64,000 nucleotides of DNA from Priestia megaterium. GTDB lineage: Bacteria; Bacillota; Bacilli; Bacillales; Bacillaceae_H. A program made the translations under genes and the position numbers. Numbering within the stretch: the first letter of the stretch is position 1; each line of letters starts with the position of its first letter. Under the pieces are notes generated by a model. It saw only the letters and a list, made by a program, of their open reading frames with translations, was not told where the DNA came from and searched no databases. The stretch lies in assembly GCF_023824195.1 (NCBI RefSeq), contig NZ_CP085442.1:596001-660000 (forward strand), read 5' to 3'. Of this stretch, positions 44,506-53,105 are shown in pieces.

Positions 44506-45915
44506 TTTAGAGCGGATGTTTAATCGTTTCATACGATACTGCAAGCTTTGTCTGGTCAGCCCTAGTATCTTAGCACTTTTTGAGATGTTGTGTCTGTGTT
44601 GTTCAAGCGTTTGTTTAATACATTCTGCTTCGAACGCTAACAGCTGTTCCTTTAAAGGAAGAGAAGGGTGAAAAGCGCTTGGATAAGAAGTTGCGTCACT
44701 GCTTGCTTTATTTTCAAAATGTTCATGCTGCTTTAGCTGGAACTTCGTTCTGTATTGGAAAGGAAGGTGAGAATAGTGAATAACATCTTCGTCCATCACC
44801 AAGTTCATTGCACCTTCAATAATGTGTTCTAATTCCCGTACGTTCCCTGGCCAGTCATAAGAGAGAAAAGAAGACATGACTTGGTGATCTACGGTTTTTA
44901 CATTCATCTGAAACAAATCATTGTATTTTTTGATGAAAAACTTTGTTAATTCAATAATATCTTCTTTTCGTTCACGAAGAGGAGGAATAAAAAGCGTCAC
45001 GACGCCAAGTCGATAATATAAGTCTTTGCGTAATCGGTTTTCTGCAATTGCATCGATTGGATCTTCATTCATGTTCGCGATCACTCGAACGTTAACCGGT
45101 TTGTCCACTGTATCCCCAATTCTTCGTACGGTTTTTTCCTGCAGCACTCGAAGAAGCTTAGCCTGAAGATTTGGGTTTAACGAGTTGATTTCATCTAGCA
45201 GTAATGTGCCTCCTTGCGCTTGTTCGAAAAGACCAGGATTATCCATTGCACCTGTAAAAGCTCCGCGTTTCGTACCGAACAAAAGGCTTTCAATTAAATT
45301 ATCCGGTAGCGCAGCACAGTTTTGTGAAATAAAAGGAGCAGAAGAGCGGCTGCTGCCATTATGTATGCTTTGAGCAAACAGTTCTTTTCCCGTGCCTGTT
45401 TCTCCAATAATTAAGACATAAGAAGGAGTTCTAGTAGCGCGCTTGGCGTCTTCAATCACATCGTGAACCGCTTGACTGTTTCCGATGATGCTATCAAACG
45501 TAAAGCGTGTATTTCCTTTTTGCCTAATGTTTTGCCGGATTAGACGCTCTAGTTTCGTCACGTCCTGAGCAATTTCAACCGCTCCTTGAATGACCCCGTC
45601 TTTTAAAATAGGGAAGGTATTATTAATCGTCGTGATTTCTTGTCCTTGATTGTTGAAATACGTTTGCTTGACGTTAACCGTTTCTTTTCCTTTTTGCAGC
45701 GCCTGTACAAGTGTGCTTTGCTGATTTTCTTTGAACATAAACACATCTAACAAGTTTTTATGTAAAACGTCTTGTTCATCCATCAGCTCCATCTTTGTCA
45801 TCTTTTCATTATAAATAATAGTTTTTCCTGTTTCATCGACCGCATGGATACCGGCATCGACTTTATTTAAAATGGTTTCATATATATGTTTAAGAGTGCT
45901 TAATGTATCGGTCAT
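44503..45915 (-). CDS. rocR: Sigma-54-dependent activator RocR
   Basis: Enhancer-binding protein of 470 aa that should turn on the adjacent sigma-54 promoter in response to ornithine or arginine. An N-terminal PAS-like sensor covers about 10-125. The AAA+ domain follows: Walker A GETGTGKE at 171-178, the sigma-54 contact GAFTGA at 218-223 and Walker B LLLDEI near 238-243. A Fis-type helix-turn-helix is at the C terminus (ISKSAKILGLTRQSLQYRMKRL). AAAGGAGAG precedes the ATG. Its convergent place beside the roc genes strengthens the call. Confidence 0.93.
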   Translation of the reverse strand: MTDTLSTLKHIYETILNKVDAGIHAVDETGKTIIYNEKMTKMELMDEQDVLHKNLLDVFMFKENQQSTLVQALQKGKETVNVKQTYFNNQGQEITTINNTFPILKDGVIQGAVEIAQDVTKLERLIRQNIRQKGNTRFTFDSIIGNSQAVHDVIEDAKRATRTPSYVLIIGETGTGKELFAQSIHNGSSRSSAPFISQNCAALPDNLIESLLFGTKRGAFTGAMDNPGLFEQAQGGTLLLDEINSLNPNLQAKLLRVLQEKTVRRIGDTVDKPVNVRVIANMNEDPIDAIAENRLRKDLYYRLGVVTLFIPPLRERKEDIIELTKFFIKKYNDLFQMNVKTVDHQVMSSFLSYDWPGNVRELEHIIEGAMNLVMDEDVIHYSHLPFQYRTKFQLKQHEHFENKASSDATSYPSAFHPSLPLKEQLLAFEAECIKQTLEQHRHNISKSAKILGLTRQSLQYRMKRLNIRSK

Positions 45916-46019
45916 TCAAATACTCTCCTTTAGCGGTGTTCATATCTCTATTTAAACAAAAATAACTGAATTCTGATAGTGTTTCCACATAAAAATAAAT
46001 GAATGACCGAAGAGAAATG

Positions 46020-46883
46020 TTATCCGTTTACAATGGATCCCCCATTAATGTGCAGAACTTGCCCGGACATATAAGAAGAATCAGAGCTTGCCAAGTATAC
46101 ATAGGCCGGTCCGAGCTCAGAAGGCTGTCCTGCCCGTTTCATAGGTGTATTAGACCCAAATGTCGCAACTTGCTGTTCGTCGAACGTAGACGGAATAAGA
46201 GGTGTCCAAATGGGTCCCGGAGCTACGCCGTTTACGCGAATGCCTTTTGTTGCGAGCGAAGCTGATAAAGAACGTGTAAAAGCAACGATAGCACCTTTGG
46301 TTGAAGAGTAATCAATCAGCTGATCATGCCCATGGTAAGCTGTCACAGACGTTGTATTAATAATAGCGCTTCCTTGTTTTAAATGAGGCAATGCAGCTTT
46401 GGTGAGATGAAAAATTGAAAAAATATTCGTTTGAAACGTACGAGTAAGCTGTTCAGTCGTAATATCCGTAATACTTTTTTGAGGATGCTGTTCAGCTGCA
46501 TTATTGACTAAGATGTCTATTTTTCCGAAAGTCTGAATGGCCTTTGAGACGACTTCTTGACAAAAATGCTCATCTCCTATATCACCAGCAAGCAATAAAC
46601 AAGAAGCTTCCATCCGTTCAACTTGTTTTTTGGTTTCATTTGCATCATCATGTTCATTAAGATAGGTTATGACAACATTTGCGCCTTCTTTAGCGTAATG
46701 ATAAGCGACGGAACGTCCAATGCCGCTGTCTCCTCCGGTGATAATGGCTACTTTGTTCTGTAATTTTCCGCTTGCCTTATAGTCTGGAGCGATAGAGGTA
46801 GGGATTGGATGCATATCTTTCTCAATACCTGGCTGAGTTTGCTGATGCTGAGGAAGGAAGTTTTGTTTTTGATTTTGATTCAT
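46020..46883 (-). CDS. SDR family oxidoreductase, general-stress type (YhxD/YhdF-like)
   Basis: NAD(P)-dependent short-chain dehydrogenase of 287 aa. A Gln-rich extension of about 40 residues precedes the Rossmann domain, typical of the Bacillus YhdF/YhxD/YdaD group. The cofactor motif is TGGDSGIGR, then NNAAEQHPQ, catalytic Ser in NTTSVTAY and YSSTK. The substrate is unknown; relatives belong to the general stress regulon, but no good sigma-B promoter was seen. ATG follows AAGGAGTG. Confidence 0.83.
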   Translation of the reverse strand: MNQNQKQNFLPQHQQTQPGIEKDMHPIPTSIAPDYKASGKLQNKVAIITGGDSGIGRSVAYHYAKEGANVVITYLNEHDDANETKKQVERMEASCLLLAGDIGDEHFCQEVVSKAIQTFGKIDILVNNAAEQHPQKSITDITTEQLTRTFQTNIFSIFHLTKAALPHLKQGSAIINTTSVTAYHGHDQLIDYSSTKGAIVAFTRSLSASLATKGIRVNGVAPGPIWTPLIPSTFDEQQVATFGSNTPMKRAGQPSELGPAYVYLASSDSSYMSGQVLHINGGSIVNG

Positions 46884-46995
46884 TGGTATACACTCCTTAA
46901 TTAATATGAGTATGTAAGCGTATACTAGTATTTGTTAAGAAAGTGTATCTATGCATAGGAATAAGCCTGAACGAATAAAAAAAGGCTTTAAAAGA

Positions 46996-47023
46996 AAAAA
47001 TGAATGCCGGGGCATCCATTTTT
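46996..47023 (-). terminator. Terminator after yajQ
   Basis: On the reverse strand AATGGATGCC pairs with GGCATTCATT (one G-U), followed by TTTT. It starts directly at the yajQ stop. Confidence 0.78.
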
Positions 47024-47515
47024 TTAGCGGTAATTAATAAATTGTACGTCAATAGGTAAATCAGCGCTGCGAATAGCTGAAATAATTTGCTGCAGGTCAT
47101 CACGATTTTTACCGCTTACGCGAAGCTGATCATCTTGGATCTGGCTTTTTACTTTTAAACCAGTATTTTTAATAATTGTATTTAGCTTTTTAGCGTTGTC
47201 TTTGTCGATACCTTGAATTAGCTTGGCGCGTTGTCTAACCGTTCCTCCAGAGGCGTTCTCAATTTTTCCATATGAGATATTGCGTGTAGGTACGCCGCGT
47301 TTAATAAGCTTAGAGATCAGTACGTCTTTTAACTGTTCAAGCTTAAATTCATCATCAGAAATAAGAACAAGCTCTTCGTTTTCAAGCGAGATTTCGCTTT
47401 TACTACCTTTAAAATCGTAGCGGGTTTTAATTTCTTTTGTTGCCATGGTAATGCCGTTTGTTACCTCTGATAAATCGACTTGTGACACAATGTCAAATGA
47501 ACTATCTTTAGCCAT
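47024..47515 (-). CDS. yajQ: YajQ family nucleotide-binding protein (YitK)
   Basis: Protein of 163 aa made of two small ferredoxin-like halves. [22 protein letters not shown] and [12 protein letters not shown] are family hallmarks. Relatives bind nucleotides, and in some bacteria cyclic di-GMP; the role in Bacillus is unknown. The ATG at 47515 is chosen for GGAGG five bases upstream and family agreement; the frame is open 32 codons further but without an SD. It is divergent from yitL, as yitK is next to yitL in B. subtilis. Confidence 0.9.
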   Translation of the reverse strand: MAKDSSFDIVSQVDLSEVTNGITMATKEIKTRYDFKGSKSEISLENEELVLISDDEFKLEQLKDVLISKLIKRGVPTRNISYGKIENASGGTVRQRAKLIQGIDKDNAKKLNTIIKNTGLKVKSQIQDDQLRVSGKNRDDLQQIISAIRSADLPIDVQFINYR

Positions 47516-47548
47516 AATAACCTCCATATGTAAAGAGTTTGTTCTTTT

Positions 47549-47577
47549 ATTATAAATAAAACACAAACTGTATACAA
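47549..47577 (-). promoter_or_regulatory. Sigma-A promoter of yajQ
   Basis: On the reverse strand TTGTAT (47577-47572) and TATAAT (47554-47549) are 17 bases apart, 34 bases before the ATG. Confidence 0.65.
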
Positions 47578-47770
47578 CTGATATTGAATAGAGAGCCGGT
47601 AATTGATACAATACAAGTTATGCTTTTTGTTGTAAGCTATAGAAGCAGCTTTTTTAAACAATGCATGCATTTAAGTTGATTTGAAATTTAAAATGCTGTT
47701 CGATGCAAAGTGAGAAGGTATGTGGTGACGGAATAGTCACTACTAATTTATATAAAGGATGGATAGAACG

Positions 47771-48634
47771 ATGAATGTAGAAGCTGGGATGAAAGCGTAT
47801 TTAACAGTAAACCGGGAAACGCCGATTGGTTATATGTTAGCAGAAGGTGAAGAAGAAATTTTGCTACATAAAAATGAAACAACAAGAGAACTTGCTGAAG
47901 GAGAAGAAGTAGAAGTTTTTCTATACCTTGATCAGCATGACCGTTTAACGGCAACGATGCACTTACCTCTTGTTGAAGAAGGTGTTTATGAGTGGGTCGA
48001 GGTCGTAGATGTTAATCCAGGTTTGGGCGTGTTTGTAAATATCGGCATGAACAAAGATATGTTAATTGGTTCAACAGACTTACCTGCGCTAGAAGATCTG
48101 TGGCCAGAAGTCGGAAACAAGGTTTACTGTACAATGAAGATTTCAAAGCGCGGTAAGATGTACGGAAAAATTGCTACAGACGATGTGATGAAAGCAATGG
48201 CATTAGATGCTCCGCCCGAACTTTTTAATCGTGAAGTGAGCGGATACATCTATCGCGTACTGCGCGTAGGTTCATTTATTATGACAGATGAAGGATATGT
48301 TGGATTTATTCATGAAAGCGAGAGACGCAAAGAACCAAAGCTTGGTACGTATGTAACAGGCCGCGTAATTAATGTAAAAGAAGACGGAACGCTAAACGTA
48401 TCGCTTCTTCCGCGCAAGCAAGAAAGCATGGATGAAGATGCACAAGTACTATACGATTACATGGAAAGCCGCGGTGGCGTTATGCCATTTTGGGATAAAA
48501 GCTATCCGGAAGATATTCGTGAGCGCTTTAATATGAGTAAAGCTGCGTTCAAACGTGCGCTTGGTAAACTGATGAAAGAAGGAAAAGTTTATCAAGAAGA
48601 AGGATGGACATATTTTAAAAAAGAAGAAAACTAA
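47771..48634 (+). CDS. yitL: S1 RNA-binding protein, CvfB/YitL family
   Basis: Protein of 287 aa with S1-like RNA-binding repeats (AYLTVNRETPIGYML, WVEVVDVNPGLGVFVNIGMNKDMLI, GYIYRVLRVGSFIMTDEGYVGFIHESER, GTYVTGRVINVKEDGTLNVSLLPRK) and a C-terminal winged helix (about 225-285). CvfB in Staphylococcus binds RNA and affects virulence gene expression; the Bacillus role is unclear. The ATG at 47771 is preferred to that at 47759 because AAAGGATGG would abut the earlier one. Confidence 0.87.
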   Translation: MNVEAGMKAYLTVNRETPIGYMLAEGEEEILLHKNETTRELAEGEEVEVFLYLDQHDRLTATMHLPLVEEGVYEWVEVVDVNPGLGVFVNIGMNKDMLIGSTDLPALEDLWPEVGNKVYCTMKISKRGKMYGKIATDDVMKAMALDAPPELFNREVSGYIYRVLRVGSFIMTDEGYVGFIHESERRKEPKLGTYVTGRVINVKEDGTLNVSLLPRKQESMDEDAQVLYDYMESRGGVMPFWDKSYPEDIRERFNMSKAAFKRALGKLMKEGKVYQEEGWTYFKKEEN

Positions 48635-48636
48635 AA

Positions 48637-48670
48637 GGAGAAGCCGCTGAAAATTCAGCGGCTTCTTTTT
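48637..48670 (+). terminator. Terminator after yitL
   Basis: GAAGCCGCTGAA pairs with TTCAGCGGCTTC across two bases and is followed by TTTTT. The opposite gene ends in this T run. Confidence 0.9.
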
Positions 48671-48800
48671 ATAAGTGATCAGTTTTTTTAGAAAATGAAT
48701 GTTTTCCAAGCTCACGGTTATGCTTAGCTTGCAGATTCTTTTCGTGAAGCTTTGCGTTATTATCTTTTGCTTTTTTATCGTTATCGCTCGTTTTTGGCAT
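48669..48800 (-). CDS. Small hydrophilic protein (43 aa), DUF3941-like
   Basis: A 43-codon gene starting M-P-K-T-S-D-N-D-K-K-A-K-D-N-N-A-K. It is rich in Lys, Asn, Asp and His and free of Cys and aromatic residues except one Phe, a composition seen in small Bacillus spore or stress proteins. It reminds me of the DUF3941 family, but this was not checked. AAGGGGTG lies seven bases before the ATG. It follows the degV-type gene by 52 bases on the same strand with no terminator between. Confidence 0.7.
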   Translation of the reverse strand: MPKTSDNDKKAKDNNAKLHEKNLQAKHNRELGKHSFSKKTDHL

Positions 48801-48852
48801 TGTGATACACCCCTTTTTGATCGTACCTTTAGAATGCCCTGACCTCTTTAAA

Positions 48853-49713
48853 TTATTCGATGGTTTCGTTCAAAAAGAAGACTGCAATCGTCCCTGGGCC
48901 AGAGTGAGAACCTATGGCTGCACCAATAATATTAATAATAAAATGTTTGGTCCCAAAACGTTCTTGAATCATCTCTTTCAGCTGAAGAGCTGTTTCTAAA
49001 TCATCTCCATGGCTAATTCCAATGATTTGAGAAGAGAGGTTTTTTCCTCGCTCTTCCATTACATCAAGCATGCGCTTAAATACTTTTTTACGGCCGCGGA
49101 TTTTTTCGATTGGAATCAATTTTCCATCTTCCACATGAAGCAGCGGCTTAATATTAAGCAGACCTCCTACAAAAGCAGAAGCTTTGCTCACGCGTCCTCC
49201 TTGAGCAAGAAAATCTAAGTCATCGACCGTAAAAATATGTTCCATATGCAGCGCGTATTGTTTTATTTTTTCTGTCATCTCTACTAGTGAGAGGTTTTGT
49301 TGTAGTAATTGTGCTGCATAATAAGTAACTACTCCCTGGCCAAGAGATGCACATTTCGTATCGATTATCTCTAATTGGAAATCGGGATACTTTTCTAGGA
49401 GTTCTTCTCGAATCATCATTGCTGTTTGATATGTACCGGATAATTCTGAAGAAAAAGCTAAATAAACGCACGAATCACCTGATTTAGCTATGTCCTCAAA
49501 GACTTCATACATAGTAGTTGGAGCCGCTTGAGATGTTTTTGGCATCTTGCCTTTACGGATGGCTTCGTAGACAGAAGCTGGCTCAATCGTTTGTAGATCT
49601 AAAAATTCTTGATTATCCAGGCTTACGCGAAGCGGTAAAAAACCAACGTTATTTTCTTGAAAAAAGGATAAAGGCAAATCGCTTGCACTATCGGTTAAAA
49701 GTTTAATTGACAT
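48853..49713 (-). CDS. yitS: DegV family fatty-acid-binding protein (YitS)
   Basis: Protein of 286 aa. DegV proteins bind fatty acids and act as FakB-type subunits that present them to fatty acid kinase. Typical parts are KLLTDSASDLP at 4-14, the QAAPTTMYEVFEDIAKSGD block, YLAFSSELSGTYQTA and the C-terminal GAAIGSHSGPGTIAVFF. The ATG at 49713 is preferred (AAGGTG six bases before) over a GTG three codons earlier. yitS and yitT are neighbours in B. subtilis too. Confidence 0.9.
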   Translation of the reverse strand: MSIKLLTDSASDLPLSFFQENNVGFLPLRVSLDNQEFLDLQTIEPASVYEAIRKGKMPKTSQAAPTTMYEVFEDIAKSGDSCVYLAFSSELSGTYQTAMMIREELLEKYPDFQLEIIDTKCASLGQGVVTYYAAQLLQQNLSLVEMTEKIKQYALHMEHIFTVDDLDFLAQGGRVSKASAFVGGLLNIKPLLHVEDGKLIPIEKIRGRKKVFKRMLDVMEERGKNLSSQIIGISHGDDLETALQLKEMIQERFGTKHFIINIIGAAIGSHSGPGTIAVFFLNETIE

Positions 49714-49861
49714 AAATGTCACCTTCCTAATTGCATTTATAAAATATTAAATGAATTTGATGTATAAACATTGAGAAGCGTTATATACGACATAGTATTA
49801 GTGTATAAGCACTTTGAGGAAAATACAATTTTTGAATAAGTTTTTTTAATTCTGCCAAATC

Positions 49862-49878
49862 GTACATACTATATGTAC
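49862..49878. promoter_or_regulatory. Perfect palindrome upstream of yitT
   Basis: GTACATA-CTA-TATGTAC is a perfect 7+7 inverted repeat in the 250-base gap between yitS and yitT. It may be an operator for an unidentified dimeric regulator. Further down, GGGTAT at 49919-49924 resembles a sigma-B -10, but the -35 is poor. Confidence 0.35.
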
Positions 49879-49963
49879 TAACTATTTTAAAGATGCTGAC
49901 TTTATTCATTTTATAAATGGGTATAGGAGAGTAAGAAGTTTTAAAAAAGCGGAGGTCGGTCAT

Positions 49964-50809
49964 TTGAATATGTGGCTTGAAACAAAAAAAGCGATAGTCG
50001 TCTTGGTAGGAGCATTATTGAATGCGCTTGCGCTCAACTTGTTTTTGATACCTGCTAATGTATATTCGAGCGGCTTTACAGGAGTAGCGCAGCTTGTTTC
50101 GAGTATCGTGACAGATTACACCCCTTTTACTATTTCCACTGGAGTGCTGCTGTTGTTGTTAAATATTCCTGTAACTATTTTAGGGTGGAAAAAAGTTGGG
50201 AAGTCATTTACTGTTTACAGCTTTATCAGCGTTGCTGCAACAACTTTGTTTCTTGGAATTATTCCTATTCAAGCACTTTCTAAAGACATCATCCTTAACG
50301 CAGTTTTTGGAGGCGTTATTTTAGCGGTAGGGGTAGGAATTACGTTAAAATTTGGAGCTTCAACTGGTGGGCTCGATATTATTGCCCTGATTTTGTCTCG
50401 AGTAAAAGACCGACCAATTGGCACTTATATGTTCATATTAAATGCAATTATTATCGTGCTAGCAGGTCTTTTATATGGTGCTGAGAAGTCACTCTATACG
50501 CTTGTGACGCTTTATACGACCACTCGCGTCATTGATGTTATTCATACGCGTCATGTCAAACTCACAGCAATGATCGTAACGAAAAAAGGAGTGGAGCTAA
50601 GAAAGGCAATTCACGCCAAACTCGTGCGAGGGATTACGGCGGTACCGGCTAAAGGCGGCTTTACAAACGAAGATAAAGAAATGCTAATGATTGTTTTGAC
50701 TAGATATGAATTATTTGACTTGGAACGAGTAATTAAAGAGGTAGATCCTAAGGCATTTACCAATATCGTTCAGACAACGGGAATCTTTGGTTTATTTCGC
50801 AAGGATTAA
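49964..50809 (+). CDS. yitT: YitT family membrane protein (DUF161/DUF2179)
   Basis: Protein of 281 aa with five or six N-terminal membrane helices (to about residue 170) and a cytoplasmic C-terminal DUF2179 domain (GVELRKAIHAKLVRGITAVPAKGGFTNEDKEMLMIVLTRYEL). SSGFTGVAQL and FGASTGGLDIIALI are family motifs. The function is unknown. The start is TTG, chosen because GGAGGT lies seven bases upstream; the ATG two codons later is farther than usual. Confidence 0.87.
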   Translation: MNMWLETKKAIVVLVGALLNALALNLFLIPANVYSSGFTGVAQLVSSIVTDYTPFTISTGVLLLLLNIPVTILGWKKVGKSFTVYSFISVAATTLFLGIIPIQALSKDIILNAVFGGVILAVGVGITLKFGASTGGLDIIALILSRVKDRPIGTYMFILNAIIIVLAGLLYGAEKSLYTLVTLYTTTRVIDVIHTRHVKLTAMIVTKKGVELRKAIHAKLVRGITAVPAKGGFTNEDKEMLMIVLTRYELFDLERVIKEVDPKAFTNIVQTTGIFGLFRKD

Positions 50810-50810
50810 A

Positions 50811-50842
50811 AAAGGTCCAGGTATTAATTACCTGGACCCTTT
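50811..50842. terminator. Bidirectional terminator between yitT and the repeat-protein gene
   Basis: GGTCCAGGTA pairs with TACCTGGACC. AAAA precedes and CTTT follows, so the stronger U tail is for the reverse-strand gene. Confidence 0.8.
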
Positions 50843-50845
50843 GTA

Positions 50846-51472
50846 TTAATGTGTACCTTTTAAGTCCTTAGAAAGCTCTTGAAGCTGAGCTTGTTCTTCA
50901 GGTGAAGCATTTTGCTGCGCATGAGATAGCATATCAGCTGCAATGTTTTCATCAGAAGCTGCAGACGTATGAGCCTGAGAGGGCTGCTGATTTTGACCAG
51001 CAGCTCCCAATGTATTCTGAAGCTGCTGAAGCTGATTTTGTTCTTCAGGTGAAGCATTTTGCTGTGCATGAGACAATATATCAGCTGCAACGCTCTCACT
51101 GGACGTGTGAGCTTCACCGTGATCGTGAGAATGACCGCCTTCTAAAGTGTTTTGAAGCTGTTCTAGCTGAGCCTTCTCTTCTGGAGAAGCATTCTGAACG
51201 ATATGAGACAGCGTATCCGACGTAATATCTGCGCTTTTCTCTTGTGAATGTGATTCTCCATCTGTATCATACGCTTGATGTAATGAATTTTGGAATTGCT
51301 TCAGCTGTTCTTGCTCCTCTGGAGAAGCGTTAGAAGCAATACTATTTAATACGCCTTCTGAAATATCAAGCTCACCATTGCTGTGCTTTTGACGGTGAAG
51401 CTGATCTTCTGAATGGCCGGATACTGCATTTCGAATCGCATCTTTTACTTGGCCAAAAAGTGAATTTTTCAT
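50846..51472 (-). CDS. Acidic, Gln/Ser-rich protein with four 28-residue repeats
   Basis: Not recognised. The 208-aa product begins MKNSLFGQVKDAIRNAVSGHSEDQL and then carries four copies of a helical unit: ISEGVLNSIASNASPEEQ, ITSDTLSHIVQNASPEEK, VAADILSHAQQNASPEEQ and IAADMLSHAQQNASPEEQ, each continued by xQLxxLxxxL. Linkers between them are rich in Ser, His, Gly and Gln. There is no signal peptide, membrane helix or cysteine. The composition suggests a structural, spore or stress role. The gene starts three bases after a 50-codon gene and is probably translated with it. Confidence 0.75.
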   Translation of the reverse strand: MKNSLFGQVKDAIRNAVSGHSEDQLHRQKHSNGELDISEGVLNSIASNASPEEQEQLKQFQNSLHQAYDTDGESHSQEKSADITSDTLSHIVQNASPEEKAQLEQLQNTLEGGHSHDHGEAHTSSESVAADILSHAQQNASPEEQNQLQQLQNTLGAAGQNQQPSQAHTSAASDENIAADMLSHAQQNASPEEQAQLQELSKDLKGTH

Positions 51473-51475
51473 AAG

Positions 51476-51628
51476 TTACTGTCCTCCATGAGGAGTTTGG
51501 CGCTGCTGAGCTTGAAATGCTTCTGCCTCCGCCATAGTCATATGATAAGGAATTCGTTCATCATGTTTTTGAACTGCGTCTGCACCTTGTTTCACAAAAC
51601 GTTTTGATCGATTGCCTCTGCCCATCAT
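51476..51628 (-). CDS. Small basic protein (50 aa) upstream of the repeat protein
   Basis: A 50-codon gene with MMGRGNRSKRFVKQGADAVQ at the N terminus and a Gln-rich tail ending HGGQ. AGGAGG lies five bases before the first ATG. The N terminus is strongly basic and the middle has HDERIPYHMTMAEAEAF. It is not recognised. It ends three bases before the repeat-protein start, whose SD (GGAGGACAG) lies in its last codons, so the two form a coupled pair. Confidence 0.65.
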   Translation of the reverse strand: MMGRGNRSKRFVKQGADAVQKHDERIPYHMTMAEAEAFQAQQRQTPHGGQ

Positions 51629-51645
51629 AAATTCCTCCTCGTAAT

Positions 51646-51679
51646 ATAAATAAAACCGACACCTTAAGAAGTGTCGGTT
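51646..51679 (-). terminator. Terminator after yitU
   Basis: On the reverse strand ACCGACAC pairs with GTGTCGGT, followed by TTTTATTT. It separates yitU from the small-gene pair. Confidence 0.8.
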
Positions 51680-51746
51680 ATAGTGTGTGCTAAATAAAAA
51701 AAATGATAGCGATAAAAATTTACCTTGCTTTTCAAAAAAAGCTAAG

Positions 51747-52559
51747 TTATAAATTTAACGTTTTTTCCAAATAATAAGCAATACCATCATTTTCATTCGA
51801 TTTTGTTACTTCACGCGCTAGCTGTTTTAATTCGCTAATACCATTTTCCATGGCGATACCGTGACCTGCAAATTTAATCATTTCAAAATCATTATCTTCA
51901 TCTCCAAACGCAATAATTCGTTCGCGTGGAATTTGATAATGATTAGCTACGCGCTCAAGACCTACCGCTTTATTAAGTCCTTTTTTTACAATTTCAACAA
52001 CATGCCAAGGTGCTCCCCAGCGTCTGTGCTCTAGTACTTCTGCATGAACATCTGAAAGGTGAGAGCGTATATCTTGTACATGTTCTTCATCTGCATGAAT
52101 TAAAATAGACGTTGGATCGTGCTGCAGCGTGTGTCGCAAATCACCTGTTTGTAATTTAGGATCCCCTAGGCTAAGTACATCCATTAATTTTCGATCTTCA
52201 AAATGAAGATACACATCATCTTGTACTTCCGCCATGATGTTGTTGATGCGATAGTCTTGCATAGCCGTCACAATCTCGTGAACAGTGTTTCGGTTTAAAG
52301 GTTCGTGATGCGTGCCAAAATTAGGCTGAAGGGGATGATGGACAAGCGCTCCATTAAAGTTTACGATAGGCGTGGATAAATCTAATTCGCTGTAGTACAT
52401 AGCACTGGAACGATATGGCCTTCCAGTCGCAATCATCACAACATGGCCTTTTTGTTTGGCTTTTTCTAATACTCGTTTTGTTTTAGGTGAAATGGTTTTT
52501 TCATTCGTTAATAATGTTCCATCTAGATCTAATGCAATTAAGTGCTGATCGTTTCTCAT
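51747..52559 (-). CDS. yitU: Cof-type HAD-IIB phosphatase (YitU)
   Basis: HAD-superfamily sugar- or flavin-type phosphatase of 270 aa. Motif I is DLDGTLL at 11-17 (Asp11 nucleophile, Asp13), motif II ATGRPY, motif III the Lys in KKGLNKA and motif IV GDEDNDFEMI. The cap domain lies between II and III (class IIB). B. subtilis YitU at this position is a Cof-like member; the substrate is not evident. AAGGAGCC precedes the ATG. Confidence 0.88.
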   Translation of the reverse strand: MRNDQHLIALDLDGTLLTNEKTISPKTKRVLEKAKQKGHVVMIATGRPYRSSAMYYSELDLSTPIVNFNGALVHHPLQPNFGTHHEPLNRNTVHEIVTAMQDYRINNIMAEVQDDVYLHFEDRKLMDVLSLGDPKLQTGDLRHTLQHDPTSILIHADEEHVQDIRSHLSDVHAEVLEHRRWGAPWHVVEIVKKGLNKAVGLERVANHYQIPRERIIAFGDEDNDFEMIKFAGHGIAMENGISELKQLAREVTKSNENDGIAYYLEKTLNL

Positions 52560-52796
52560 ATAGGCTCCTTTTAAATTGAAGTAGTTATACGATTATATTG
52601 AATTCTACCAATATTCATGCTTCTATTCCCATATTTTACACAACTTTTCCTTATGAGAAAAGCAGAACGATTGACATGTAAAAACGGTCTTGTTACGGTG
52701 TAAGTCATAGTTATTATTGATTGCTTATGATAAATTGCTTCAGGGTATATTTAATACGTGAAGATAATTACGGAAGTAAAAGAAAGGAGAATGAAT

Positions 52797-53105
52797 GTGG
52801 AGAAACAGTTAGAAGATAAAATCATGGAATCACTAGAAGAAGTGATTGATCCAGAGCTTGGCGTTGATATCGTAAATTTAGGCTTAGTGTACGGTGTAGA
52901 AATGGAAGAGAACAACACGGTCATCGTTACGATGACGTTAACTTCCATCGGCTGCCCGCTAGCTGGTGTGATTGGCGAACAAGTGAAAAAACAATTAATT
53001 TCGCTTGAAGAAGTAGAAAATGTAGAAGTGAATATCACATTTAATCCGCCATGGGATAAAGATCGCATGACGCGCTACGCTAAAATTGCATTAGGTGTTC
53101 AATAA
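52797..53105 (+). CDS. yitW: MIP18/DUF59 family Fe-S assembly protein (YitW)
   Basis: Protein of 102 aa of the SufT/MIP18 family that helps deliver iron-sulphur clusters. VIDPELGVDIVNLGLVYGV, TMTLTSIGCPL with the conserved Cys, and FNPPWDKDRM are family marks. The GTG at 52797 is chosen: GGAG lies seven bases upstream and it gives the usual length. The ATG two codons earlier would sit directly on the SD. Confidence 0.88.
   Translation: MEKQLEDKIMESLEEVIDPELGVDIVNLGLVYGVEMEENNTVIVTMTLTSIGCPLAGVIGEQVKKQLISLEEVENVEVNITFNPPWDKDRMTRYAKIALGVQ

Noticed and set aside
49898..49924. Sigma-B promoter (CTTTAT-N13-GGGTAT) before yitT
   Set aside because: The -10 is good but the -35 departs from GTTTAA, and no regulon knowledge supports it.
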